DNA of 64,000 nucleotides from Holtermannia corniformis. Its lineage: Eukaryota; Basidiomycota; Tremellomycetes; Holtermanniales. Positions 21,880 through 32,581 of this stretch are shown piece after piece. The notes below the pieces were generated by a model. That model was not told the origin of the DNA. It saw nothing but the letters and a program-made list of their open reading frames with translations, and searched no databases. A program made the position numbers and the translations under genes. Location of the stretch: assembly GCA_001599935.1 (NCBI GenBank), contig BCIJ01000031.1:2379-66378 (forward strand). The letters run 5' to 3'. Numbering within the stretch: position 1 is the first letter of the stretch; each line of letters begins with the position of its first letter.

Positions 21880-23739
21880 TCACGTCTTCAACCCAGCCAG
21901 GGCATTCGTGTTGCGCTCCAGATCCTCCATGATCAGCATCTCGGGAGCAATCACCGGCTCGTTGATCGCCTTGCGCCTCGCCGCAACAGCCTTGACAATG
22001 TTGTTGTACGCCGGGGCGCGGATGACTTCATTGAACGGCCTGAGCGCGACCGAGCCAGCCGTCGGTTGAGGCGGGTCGTACAATTCTTCAACCCACGCGC
22101 TGGCAATCTCTGGCGCGGCCATGCCTTTGTAGATGATGACGCTGCCGTTCTTGTCTTCGACGGGCTCGCCGTGGTCGTCGCGTGCGCGAAGGTCGGGTGG
22201 GTTGGAGCGCGCCCAGCGTGCGCGAGGGACGTGGTAGACGGTTGAAGGGTTGAAGCGCTGCGTCGTGGCGGGCTCTTCCCCGTTTCCAATCTTGTGGTTG
22301 GCCCACTCGTCGAGTAAGTAGGCTTTTGTGCGGAGCTGAGTCGCGTTAATGCTGTAATGTTTAAAGTCTGAACAAAGCTCACATCATCGTCGAGCCAGGC
22401 AATGTCCCTGCACTCGACGTAGCGCGTGCCGGTGATATGCGCGCCGAATTGCAATCGGATATAGTGCTCCTTTTCAAGCTCGGCCGTCGAGCCGTCGTCG
22501 TACGTATGCACATAGAGCCGGTCCTCCTCGTCTTCAGATGTCAACTCGGGCACGGACGCGATATTGAGCAGTGCGGCTTTGAGCATGTCGCGCTCGCGAC
22601 ACTTGTTGTGCGGCGAAGACTCGAACGTGCGCGAGCGGCGGTTGAGCATCTGAGGAGGTCAGCGCCTGGCATGACGAGATGTGCAACGTACAGCGACTTG
22701 GCGCTGCAGCCTACGGTTCTTGCGCATCCGGAGCGCCTTTGCCGCACGACCTTCGACAGTCTGCTCAGCCTTGTACGCGTTTGACGCGTTGCCATAGTAG
22801 GTCGCGAACGCCTGCGCGAGTTCGTCTTCCGGAAACTCGCCCTCGCAGTCATCCTTTGCTGATTCGAGCACGGCGTTTTGGAACTCGCCGGTGCTAGAGG
22901 GATCAGCTCGGCGTCTCGGCGGCTGGTGTACCAACTCACAGCCGAGTACCGATGGCACCCCAGGGTGGACGAAACACTTTGCGCTCGACGCCACCGATGA
23001 TGACCGTTTCGCGCCCATCTTCAGTCGCGTCGGGCCACTCGCGGATCATACCGGGTTCATAGTCAATCTTCTTGGGTTTGGTCGCGTACGTTTTCCCGAG
23101 GTGGTAGTTGAAGTAATGCTGAACCAGGTTCTGACCAACGTCAGCCAAGGCTCGTTGACGACCCAGTCATCATCACCTTGCACTTGTTCGAGACGGCCAC
23201 CTTGAGCTTTTGCTTCTTGTTCCGAGTGTCGGGTTCAATCTTGCCGCCGCCGCTCCTGACCGTCTCGCGGAGCATCTTGATCTCCTCACGGAGCTCCCTC
23301 TCCAATTGGTCGTGGTCGCGCTTGTTGGCGCGCACAGTCTCGTCAAGATGCCGGTTCTGCTCTGCAAGCCTGCCGACCATGACGGCCAGCTCTTCTGGGT
23401 TGCTGCTGATGGCGCTGATGGCGCCGACGTGCGGCTCAAGGTTGAACACGGCCCCGTCGCCATAGCGCGTCTCTTCCGACAGCTGGGCTAGCTGAGCGAG
23501 CCTGCCGGCCGTCTGGTGCGTGTCCTCGATATCGTCCGCTTCGGCGTCGGCCGCTGCCTGCAGCTGGTCATTGACCGCGAGGTCGTCGAGACCGTCCTGG
23601 CGGTGACCGGGGCCACCTGCGGTTCCCTCACCCTCGAGTGCAGGATCGATGACTGGCTTTGGCACGCGAGCCGATGACTGTTGGAGCGTGATCAGTCACG
23701 GTCCGTGTGTGCTCTGGTGCGACTGACCTTTGGTGGCAT
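21880..23739 (-). CDS. Conserved-looking unknown protein with N-terminal coiled coil
   Basis: Six exons (23739-23728, 23677-23177, 23130-22940, 22893-22692, 22649-22383, 22335-21880) give 542 residues. The first coding exon is 12 nt (MPPK). A coiled coil spans about residues 80-150 (EQNRHLDETVRANKRDHDQL) and is followed by a basic stretch. The rest is non-repetitive and looks globular, with motifs such as DYEPGMIREWPDATEDG, FRPPWGAIGTR, GTRYVECRDIAWLDD and YHVPRARWARSNPPDL. I do not recognise the family. The last 80 residues contain a conserved-looking helical tail. It is convergent with the preceding nuclear protein, 278 bp apart. Confidence 0.7.
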
Positions 23740-24412
23740 GGTACGGTGGTGGTGATTGTTGCTAGGCGTGTGCTGTTGCGGGTGGCGAGCGGGAGCGAAC
23801 CCAGTGTTGCTAGAGCCGATAACACCAAACCAATCAGAATCTACCGCTAGGTTTACTTCCGTATCACATGAAATATGCAGCACGCGTACGCCCGTGCTCA
23901 GCTGCTGCCTGCTTCAGTTGCTCACGCTCAGTCGTGATGAGCTGGCGTGATGCCATGTGTCATGTTGCTCCGTGCTGTAGTACCAGTGCTGAGCGGCCCA
24001 CGTCTCTCTTGATCTGTTTACAGCCCGTCAGCAGCTCGATCAACACGTTCGGTTGACTGGAAGCTCGCCGACTTCCACACTCGATTGCCTTGTCTCAGGT
24101 GACGTCAAACGTCAGGTCGATTGCACCGCTCGTGCGTCAGGAACAACGCGTTCCGTGTTGAAACGAGGCTCTACTGTAGCATGGAGCCTGTTGGGTTATC
24201 CGTCGAGTGGCAGGATGGCCTGGTTGAGCGTGACCAAACGAACGCCAAGGACTCTGCCCGACGGAAATGAGCATTCATTTCGCCCTGATCTGTGCCTTCG
24301 TTCGGATGATAGCGAGCCCCTGGTGGCGTCCACTCGCTCTCGCCTTGCCTTGGGTCCTCTGGCAGCTCAGCCTCGGTTCTCATCCAACCTGCACAGACCA
24401 AGACCATGACTG
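23740..24412. promoter_or_regulatory. Divergent intergenic region (673 bp)
   Basis: No gene seen. Lies between the start of the minus-strand unknown gene (23739) and the start of the split GATA gene (24413), so both promoters should be here. A TGACGTCA-like word (GTGACGTCAAACG) near 24100 resembles a CRE half-palindrome; this is weak evidence. Confidence 0.35.
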
Positions 24413-24964
24413 ATGGCTAGTTCGCACCTCCCACAGAGTCAGTCACTGGCTTCGCTCGCGCCCACGCGCCAGCCGCACCCGGCATCTGTCAGGATCGACA
24501 CGGTGCCGTGTGCAGATCGTCTGCCGCCAGTGCCGAGTACCCATCTCCCAAGCTACTATGAACCGGCCCCTGTCAGCTCGATCGCGACTCCTCTCCACTC
24601 GAGTCTGCTTGAGGGAATCGCCATCCCAAATCAGGGGGTGCCTCCCACCACTTGGAGGCCGAGGCAGAGATCAGCTTGGTCAGAGGACACGCCGGATCAG
24701 CTCGGTGGAACATGGGCCGCACTGCAGGCTCCCATCACCAACCCGTATCCGCAGAACGTATCGAGAGCGAGCTCGTATCCTACCGTGGCTCCTGCTCAGC
24801 CAACGTACAACCCGTACCGACCAAACCGGTCCGAGACTACCCCCAACCATCTTGGATCACACGGCAGCCTCTACCCCCTTTCGACAGCTAGCTTTGTAGC
24901 CGGAGCACCAGACCTCGGTCCAAATGGGCTCTCGGCTACTACAATAGGGGTGTTCAGTTCATGA
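24413..24964 (+). pseudogene. 5' part of a GATA-factor gene, cut by the Harbinger insertion
   Basis: The open frame from ATG 24413 encodes about 177 residues of Pro/Ser/Tyr/Asn-rich sequence typical of activation regions. It then runs into the transposon end and stops 15 bases inside it (TGA at 24962-24964). It has no finger or other domain of its own. Removing the element and one copy of the AAT duplication joins this frame to the downstream one without a shift: 533 + 409 nt is exactly 314 codons up to the next splice site. This shows the two parts were one gene of about 467 residues. Alone, the fragment probably has no function. Confidence 0.75.
24943..24945. repeat. Target-site duplication AAT, left
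   Basis: AAT directly before the left inverted repeat is repeated at 27911-27913 directly after the right one. Three bases is the duplication length of PIF/Harbinger elements, although those usually duplicate TWA. A TA duplication with ends starting GGGG is an alternative reading. Confidence 0.6.
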
Positions 24965-24974
24965 GTACGGCGGA
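24946..24974 (+). repeat. Left terminal inverted repeat of Harbinger element (29 bp)
   Basis: Begins AGGGGTGTTCAGTTCATGAG and continues TACGGCGGA. Identical over 29 bases to the reverse complement of 27882-27910; the match ends after GCGGA. Confidence 0.85.
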
Positions 24975-25153
24975 GTTGGATGATTACGTAAGGCGAGAGT
25001 ACGGTACGGCGGAAGCAAATTTGGCTGGCAGCCAGCGTACCGCTTGATCTCGAGTACGGCAAAGACGACCGTAGTACGCTGTCGATACCACTCGTCACAC
25101 GCAACCTCTTGAACTGCCCTTTTGCACACTTGACAATCTTGGCTGAGTACGCT

Positions 25154-26325
25154 ATGTCACGACAGGACAGGTCCCAAAGGTCTGTCTAGCGTCCCTCGCC
25201 ACTGCTTGAACTGAGCGCTTGTTATTGCCAACGATCAATCATCCTATCCCGTACACGTCCTCTGCACGCCCGTAACTCCTCATATCAGCATTGAAATCGT
25301 CTCTGATGCGCCTGGTGTGCTTCCCTGGGGTAAAGATGCTCGCAATTCTGCATCGCAGAGCTCGAAAGATGTCTTCTTCGACTGGATGAGCAAGAAGACC
25401 AACTTTGACCGTTGGTGCAATACCGGGCCTCGCGGATCAGCTTGGGGTCCTGCCAAGGTCTGGCCTGAGATCCAGAGGGAGTTTGAGCGCGCCAAATGCA
25501 AGCAACCGCGCACTGTCAAGACAACTGCGGCTTTTGTACGTTCTAGACCTGTTCCTGTCAAGACTACAGGTTGCCGGCTGTCCACTGACTACTCTGTGGT
25601 AGTGGAGTCGTCAACAAAGCAACTACAAGAAGGCAGTAGCTTTCAGAGACCGAACCGGTCAAGAATTCATTGCCGAAGGCAAATATGGTCCGAAACCGGA
25701 CAATATCTCCGATGAGGAGTATTTGCTTGGTAAGTCGTTGTTCTTGCTCTTGATACTGTTGATATGATCCTGATCTACCATCCCACAGAGCCGCTCATCA
25801 AGATCTGCCCAAATTGGATCAGACTTCGCGCTATCCTCGGCAATTCAGCTGTTGCGAATGCGACCGCTCCCGGCAACTCCCAGGACGTCGGGCCCAGCAT
25901 CAGGAACCTCTCGAACATGCTGTCGGGCAAGCGGAAGGCTCAAGATGTCGTCACAGACAGCGAGGATGACGTGGAGCTCAGCAACGGGCATGAATCCTCG
26001 CCCGTTAAGCAAGGCAGCCCGTCCAAGGCTAGACGCTCTGTCAAACGGCCCCGAAAAGGTCAGGATTACCATCAGTGGCTCCCTGCTGATCCCATCAGAC
26101 GAGCACGCTGCGCAAAAGGCCGATTTTGCAGCAGTGGCGGCCAGCAAGTCAGCGGCGCAAGATGCCTTTGCAGCGGCTGAGAGAGCGCGCGAGCGCTCGC
26201 AGGTCTTGCGCGACAAGCTCATGGTGCAAGATACCGTGCACAAGATCATGGCCCGTGACGGTGTGAGTTTTGCAGAGGCCGCAAAGACGCACCAGGCCGA
26301 GCAAGAGATTCTTGATGAGCTATGA
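25154..26325 (+). CDS. Harbinger SANT/Myb-like accessory protein
   Basis: Exons 25154-25179, 25289-25535, 25603-25729, 25789-26058 and 26099-26325 sum to 298 residues in phase; the first exon is the least certain. Residues about 30-110 form a Trp-rich helical region (VFFDWMSKKTNFDRWCN, AWGPAKVWPEIQREFERA) like the Myb/SANT-like domain that Harbinger elements encode next to the transposase. A basic, acidic-serine linker with a KRPRKG nuclear signal follows. The last 75 residues are an Ala/Glu/Arg-rich coiled coil. Known role in the superfamily: binds subterminal transposon DNA and brings the transposase into the nucleus. It ends 54 bp from the transposase gene, tail to tail. Confidence 0.75.
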
Positions 26326-26379
26326 AGTTGTACTTCGATTACTGTGCCATATAAATTTGTATTACGCATAATTTGACAT

Positions 26380-27709
26380 TCATAGCATGCGTAGCTGTCC
26401 CATGAGCTTTGTACGCCGTATATCTCGTGCACCGCGCTCCCTCTCAGCCTCAATCAACAGCTCGAGGCTCTCCTGGTCGATTTCGTCATCGTTTGAGTCC
26501 GAATCTCCCTCCTTATCTTTGTCCTCTTTGTCCAGGAATGGAAAGTCACTGGCAGAGTCCAAAAGAAGGTTGTGCAGGATCGCGCAGACTTGCACAAGCG
26601 TCTGTGCATGCCGGTCGCCGCGAGAATCGTTTATGTTGACGCGCATGCACCGTAGATACTGCCAGCGCGCCTTGAGCAGTCCAATCGTGTTCTCGACGAG
26701 CACCCGATTCTTGGCTACACGCTTATTGAACGCCAACTGTAGCTGATTAGCTTGGATAGACGGGATAATCGACATACGCGGCCTGGAGGTAATACTGCCT
26801 CCTTCGAGCCTCTGCGGAACATAGCGACCAGGTTTTCACAGTTTGTGAACCCTGCGTCACCTAGCAGATACTCATCATTCGAAAAGTACTGCTCCGGGTG
26901 CCGAAAGAGCTCAGAACTCTCGTATATACGCCAATCGCCGGTTGCGCCGGGCCAGCCGAGTTCGAGGAAACGTATGCGCTTGTCGTTGTCGCAGACCAGC
27001 AGGATGTTGAATGCGTAGTTGTTTTTGCGTGTAAAGTAGGCTCTGGCGTCCTCGCGAGCCGGCGCGGTAGCCAGAACCGCCAAAAACCCGTCGACATAGC
27101 CTACGCACCCTGGCAAGCCGGTTCTGCGAGCCAGCGCGCGCCGCTCGCGCTCGTCTGGCCAGTTGAGATGGTCGCCAGCAATGTTGAGAAGCGCCAGGCA
27201 GCACCGGGTGACGTATCGAAGGATTGAGCCCTCTGAACACGCGTCAAACTAGTCTTCGAGACTGGGAGCCACTCACCGCTAATGTGGAAGTGCGAACGGG
27301 CAACCCTGTAGCCCGCTGCTGTCCCGCTGTGACCCAGGTGGTACAGAAGCACCATCAGCTGGTATTTAGACGGCAGCTGCGGCCGGCGAGCGGCCTCATT
27401 GTGGAAGATTGGGTCATTCTTGATCAAGTCATCGAGCGCATCGAGTTCGGACTGATAGAGGCGAAAGAGCGAGCGGAAATCATGCTCAGGCTTACGCAGA
27501 AGCCTCTCGAATGTCTCTGCGCCATTGTGGACCCTCTCCTGGCCCTCTGCGCGCTGCCTTGACAGATACCGGGAAGACCGGCTGGCATCAAGACGATCTT
27601 GCAGATCATCCAGATCCGAGTCGTCAGACGGCACTCCAGCCTCTTTCAACTCGCCTATGAGTTGGGCCAGGCTTTTCTCCATCTTTGCCTTCTCAGTATA
27701 GCGTGGCAT
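26380..27709 (-). CDS. PIF/Harbinger DDE transposase
   Basis: Three exons (27709-27277, 27232-26778, 26742-26380) give 416 residues. An N-terminal helical region is followed by a helix-turn-helix segment (PSKYQLMVLLYHLGHSGTAA). The catalytic DDE core has D in GCVGYVDG, D in YLLGDAGF and E in NRVLVENTIGLLKARW; all three are present, and the last follows the 35-nt second intron. The C-terminal tail is acidic. It excises and reinserts the element at 3-bp targets. The frame is open throughout, so the enzyme may be active. Its start lies about 200 bp inside the right end of the element. Confidence 0.88.
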
Positions 27710-27881
27710 GATGCGTTGACGGTGGTTGAGAGTAGTTTGTAGTTCACCTCGATGAAGACTGCAGGTTGCACGTGTAGAAAACTCTAGTAGTCGTGCGTGT
27801 AGCGTCCCTAACAAGTCTACGGGGTGTTCAAGTCAAGTTACCTAAAGTGGCAACTTGGCTTGTCACCCGCTCACCGTACTA

Positions 27882-27910
27882 TCCGCCGTACTCATGAACT
27901 GAACACCCCT
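27882..27910 (-). repeat. Right terminal inverted repeat of Harbinger element (29 bp)
   Basis: Perfect inverted copy of 24946-24974, ending CATGAACTGAACACCCCT on the plus strand, followed by AAT at 27911-27913. Confidence 0.85.
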
Positions 27911-27911
27911 A

Positions 27912-28918
27912 ATGGCGTATCACCCGCACCACCATATCCAACTCAATCACACCCAAAGCCCTCACTCTCCCTACAACCTTCCTATCAGCTCTTTCGACTA
28001 CCACCAAACTGCCAACCTTTCTTCGTCGCCGCAGTACGCGACCTCGCCACATCCAAGCCTGATGCAGCCTGGCTACGGCCAACCGGTACCATCCCCTTTC
28101 GCGGCATACAACCAAGACCAGGTGCAGACACCTATCGGCATCCCCGATGGCAACCATCCACAATGGCCTCTTCCATCTCCACCAATCATCCACGCCGCAC
28201 CTGTCAAGCCGGAACGCAGATCGCCTGCAATGAATAGCGGCACTGTCCATCACAGTCTCAAACGACCATTGTCTCCCGGCAGCCGGAACGGGCACGGACC
28301 TGGCCAGGTTGACTTTAACGGGGTAGGCTTGGTCTACGTCGCTCGACACAGCTAACGCCATCAGATCCTCGACGTTTACTCGACCATCCTCAGTTCCCTA
28401 GAATACATCCAACCCGCCGCAGCCCAGATGCAACACGGCGTCCCGCTCCAAGCTGTTCTCGACCTCGCAGCGTCGGGCCTCACTGCATGTCGCACCATCT
28501 CGGGACCGTCTACAGCGCCGAGCTCGGCCGATCACTCGCGCGCGGCGTCACCTCGACCGATGGCCAAGGCCGAACCGGGCGTAGAGCAGTCGCCGTCGAA
28601 AAGAGCCGAGGGCTCCAGTGGCAACGGCAAGAAGGACAAGGCTGGCCAGACGACCGTCTGTCTGGGCTGTGGAACGACAGAGACGCCAGAATGGCGCAAG
28701 GGTCCCATGGGCCCGCGCACTCTTTGTAACGCTTGTGTGAGTCGTCATCAGATTCAAGATCACAGCTGACACGCACAGGGCCTGGTATTTGCCAAACTGG
28801 TCAGTCATAGTCGCACAGCGTGTATCGTGGCTGAGCTGGCATTGCCTAGATTGCAAAGCGCAAGAAACAACAGGCCGCCAGAGACGCCACCGCCGCCGCC
28901 GGGACAGCGCCGACCTAG
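27912..28918 (+). CDS. GATA-type zinc finger transcription factor, 3' part after insertion
   Basis: Exons 27912-28322, 28365-28736, 28779-28799 and 28850-28918 give 290 residues if translation starts at the ATG at 27912. In the uninterrupted gene that ATG was an internal Met codon; now it touches the transposon end. The N-terminal part is His/Gln/Pro/Ser-rich. The finger is [20 protein letters not shown] followed by TLCNAC, a Cx2Cx18Cx2C class IVb GATA finger. Its basic tail is spread over a 21-nt exon (GLVFAKL) and the last exon ([11 protein letters not shown]). Such factors act in light, nitrogen, iron or developmental control in fungi; which one is not clear. The part keeps the whole DNA-binding domain, so a shortened factor could still be made. 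Confidence 0.8.
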
Positions 28919-29301
28919 TCGTCAATCTCGCGCGGATTCCGGGATCGGGAGCTCATCGAGGGATCATACCGTGTAGCCCACTGTTGTATGTACTGAATCC
29001 ATCGCCTGCCTTTGACACGCCAGTGATCCTTTGTCATTTCACCCCGTTTTCATCATGAATCTGCAAAGGTCCTTTCGATGGCCATCGGCAAGCGCTCCAT
29101 CCCGCTCGAGGGGTGCGAGAAAGGAGAACGCTGCCCGCCCCTCCTTGGGCTTTTCTCACCCACGTCAACCGCCAAGCCAAGCCAGCGCCTGCGCGCGATC
29201 ACTCGTCCGCTCTAGTCTGTCTTTACTCATCGAAACACCTGTCGACAGGCTCCAGAGCGCAACGCGGCGACCGGGATCGAGAAAACTGGACGGTCGCCAA
29301 G
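28919..29301. other. Intergenic or 5' exon region (383 bp)
   Basis: No separate gene seen. It probably holds the promoter and perhaps a first coding exon with a signal peptide of the membrane protein that follows, since an exported N-terminal domain needs one. ATG 29055 opens a frame, but it does not join the next exon convincingly. Confidence 0.3.
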
Positions 29302-32133
29302 ATGCGCACCAAAGTGTATATCGACTCGGCGTCGCCAATGCTCTTCAGGGGCACCTCTTGGAGCGACCTGCACACGAGTGACGACCAGACGCCAAAGTAC
29401 TCGGATGCGACGTTTTGGTCGACCACTTCGCAAGGTAGGCAACGGCCTGGGTGTCTTACGACGCGATAGGCTGAGCAACGCAGACACCATCTCGATCGAC
29501 CTCAAAGCGGCCAACATTGACGTTTACGGATCCCACGCACCCAACCATGGTGCGTCTCAAGACTGGCTTTTTTCTGTATTCGATAAGGTCTGACATGACT
29601 CAGGCAACTACGAAGCAAAAGTCTACGTGCCGTACACTCTGACCAACCCGGGCGTGACCGAAGCGTTCTCCGGCAAGACGTCGTCGCGCGAGTTCCAAAA
29701 GATGATCTACTCGTACGACTTTGCCGCCGGCGATCAGGACAACTCGGTCAACAAGGTCCGGCTGGGTAATAAAGGCGCTGCGGGCGAGTATCTTGATGTC
29801 GATTTCGTGGTGGCGACGATCAAGGTCGGGAGTGACGAGTGAGTTTTTGGCTGTACGGTCGAGACGGCGTCTAAAGTGGGAACAGAGCCCCTATCACGAC
29901 GACGATGGTCGACGACCCGGACGATCGCATCAAGAAAGCGGGGTATTGGAAGGCGACTGACACGGCGAGGTGCGTTTTGGGACAGTACGGCAGCGGCATT
30001 CGCTGATGCCTTTGTTCAGCTGGACCAACAACGCAGGCGACACTTTGAGTCTCGAGTGGGTCACCACAAGGTACTGGGTGACACGACATTGACGTCTGCA
30101 GCTTCAAAGGCTCTTCGGTCGCAATCTATGGCTATGTAGGGACCGAACACGGCGAGTACAAAGTAGCGCTGGACGACGGAGGCGAGATCACGTAGGTACC
30201 GAGCACGGCGTGACTGGTTCAGACTGACGGTGACAGATACAATGGCACGGCGTCGGCGCAGTATACCGGCGTATTACTCTACATGGCCGCGCAACTCGAC
30301 GAAACCAAAACGCACACTGTCAAGGTCATCAACAGTGGCTCAGGCTCTGGCCATACCAAGTTGTGAGTTGAAGATGCTGCAAAGGTGCATCGCCTGACGA
30401 GGTTCAGCGTTCTGGAACACATCATTGTCAACACAACATTGTCAAGCATCGACACCACCGCCGTTGCGTCTTCAGCGACAACTTCATCCACGGCCGTGTC
30501 CAGCAAGACGGTCGCATTTCCCTCTTCGTCCTCATCATCAATCTCCTCTAGCTCTGTGTCAGCGAACGCGACCGTCACCGACGCACCGGGCTTTGTAGCC
30601 TCGAGCGCTTCGCAAAGCATGACATCGGCATCCATCTCTACCGAAGTGGAAACGTCGGTCGTGCAGACCGATGGCACTCTTTCGACGATCACCAAGACGC
30701 GTACGCACGAGGCCACACAGACTGCACCCAACACTGGCAAGGAAGCCTCGAACAGCAACACGGATTCCTCAAACTCGACTCGGACAGGCGCCATTGTCGG
30801 TGGCGCTCTGGGTGCAGTTGTTCTCTCAGCACTATTAATCTTCCTCCTCGTATGCCTGCGCCGCAGACACCGCCGCCAACGGACCGAGCGTCGCGTCTAT
30901 GGCGCAACTGGCCCGCGCGCGACGTCTTCCTTTATCGGGTACGACAACGGCAACTCACCTCTGTCCCTCGCCGGCCGTTCGGATTTTGGCTTGGGCCTAG
31001 GGGGCAGACTGGGTTCATCGGAGAAGCGCAACACCGGTGATCACGTCTTCCTGCCGTACCTCGGCGGCCTAAAGTCGAGGCAGGGCTCGCCGGCACCCAT
31101 GCCCGTCCGTGCGGAAACGCCGCAATTCTACCCTTTCATCGCCATGGGTCACGGCACGAACACGACGGCGACCACCGTCCCGCGCGAGTTTGTCACGGGC
31201 ACGCCTTCGCGCGAGCTTGCGAGCGTGTCGGACGACGCAGAGGTCGATCGCCGTGGATCATTGACGAGCAGCCAAGGGAGAGAGCTGCTAGGAGCGACGA
31301 TTCAGAACGCTCAGCGACGATCTGTACATGGTGGCGTCTCAGGCGCCGAGCACGGTACACTGGAGCGACCGGCACTCAAGCTGGACCCACTGACATCGAC
31401 GTACAACACCACGAGTTCTGGATCTGGCTCCCGCTCAAGGCCGACGCCACTAGCCTCGGCTTACCCTTCTTCCCAAACATCACCGGTTCTTGAGCGCGAG
31501 AGACCCCTGTCGAGCGAATCAATGCTCGAAGACAAACTCAACCGCTTCACAGCAAGCGCACTCATGTCGCCTGCTGCACGGAGCTCGTACCTCACCTCGT
31601 CCCGTCTCGAGCGGGACTCGGCCTTTGCGCGGCTCCCGATGCTGTCTGCGGGGCAATCATCCGCTTCGGTATGGCCTTCGACTGCGCAGACGGCGATCAC
31701 CACGGCGGGTTTGTCAAAGCCAAGTAAGCGCGCCGTGTCGGGTCCAATGTCTGCGGTCAGCTCGGGCGAATCGCCACTTGGCACCATACCCGACAGCGCT
31801 ACTTCTGATCCCTCGCACTCTGATGCTCGCTCGTCGGCAGCGACACTTGTTAGTCAGACGACCCCCGATGCCGGTTCCAAGCTCCCTCGAGGTGATCTTG
31901 GTATCCCTACGGTGCCGGCGGTGCCCGACGCCTACCGCGGAAGCTCGCAAGCTCCGCCAGATCCGCCAAACTCGGCTCGGGAGCGCAAGCTTGCTGAAGC
32001 TCGGATGCTAGTACAAGGCGTCGGCGTCGGCGGACACGATGGCCTGGAAGATGATGACGACGAGGACGAGGCGCGGCGGACTCGACCGCCTGGGTACTAT
32101 TCGCGCCACTTTCCGCCTGGGAGCAGGCCTTGA
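29302..32133 (+). CDS. Single-pass surface protein with two carbohydrate-binding-like modules
   Basis: From ATG 29302, eight exons (29302-29434, 29484-29549, 29604-29838, 29886-29969, 30020-30070, 30102-30191, 30237-30362, 30408-32133) give 836 residues in phase. The outer part has two similar beta-rich modules. Each has a buried-Trp start and a DTxS...GS/YGY..HG pattern (TISIDLKAANIDVYGSHAPN and SVAIYGYVGTEHGEY), a layout I know from many basidiomycete membrane proteins. A Ser/Thr-rich stalk leads to one membrane helix (AIVGGALGAVVLSALLIFLL) and an RRRHRRQR stop-transfer. The cytoplasmic part of about 430 residues is Ser/Pro-rich and ends with an acidic DDDDEDEARRTR segment. Sensor or wall-linked protein is a guess. 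No signal peptide is found in this start, so an upstream exon is likely. One intron is just 31 nt. Confidence 0.72.
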
Positions 32134-32581
32134 AGCGGACAAGCGGGTGCCGACCTTCTTTACTAGATCTGCCCCTACTGTATAATCCGAAATGTCGACA
32201 TGCCAAGCATGTCATCGAACCTGCCCGACGGGCCTCGGTTCTGCCACTGAAAGTGGCAAGTCGCCATGCGACGACCCAGCCTCTTCTTGTGGATCGTGTT
32301 CACACTCTCGCACCGCGTGCACAGGTCGTTGGAGACTGACGTTCGTAGCTGACTTGCCGGAGTGCAAACAGCATAAGACTGCGGCGATAGGCTGTCAGTG
32401 TTGGACCAGGACCGGTGCACTGAACGAGGCACGGAACGAAAGCGGATCGAAAGCGGAAGCCAAACAGCCGCCGATCCTTTTATGAATGCCAGCACGAGGC
32501 AACGCTGTCAACCATGGCCAAGTGGTAGCAAACTCGCATCAAGCTGCAGTGCATGATCTAGGAAACCAACCTGGTCGTGCG
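32134..32581. promoter_or_regulatory. Intergenic region upstream of the RGS gene (448 bp)
   Basis: Same-strand spacer. A 97-residue Cys-containing frame at 32192-32485 exists but shows no family, so it is not called. An upstream ATG at 32486 is in frame with the RGS protein and could extend it by 32 residues. Confidence 0.35.

Larger units (their letters stand above)
24946..27910 (+). mobile_element. PIF/Harbinger DNA transposon, 2,965 bp, complete
   Basis: Bounded by 29-bp perfect terminal inverted repeats (starting AGGGGTGTTCAGTTCATGAG) and a 3-bp AAT duplication. It contains the two convergent genes typical of this superfamily: a SANT/Myb-like protein (plus) and a DDE transposase (minus) with all three acidic residues. 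Subterminal copies of GAGTACG occur near 24964, 24992, 25052 and 25147, likely transposase-binding sites. A partial inverted copy of the tip (GGGGTGTTCA) lies about 80 bp inside the right end at 27819. No stop or frameshift is seen in either gene. Perfect repeats and intact genes mean a recent, possibly still active insertion. Confidence 0.88.

Noticed and set aside
32192..32485. Cys-rich 97-residue plus-strand protein
   Set aside because: Cysteines are irregular, no signal peptide or partner exon exists, and it lies in the promoter of the RGS gene.
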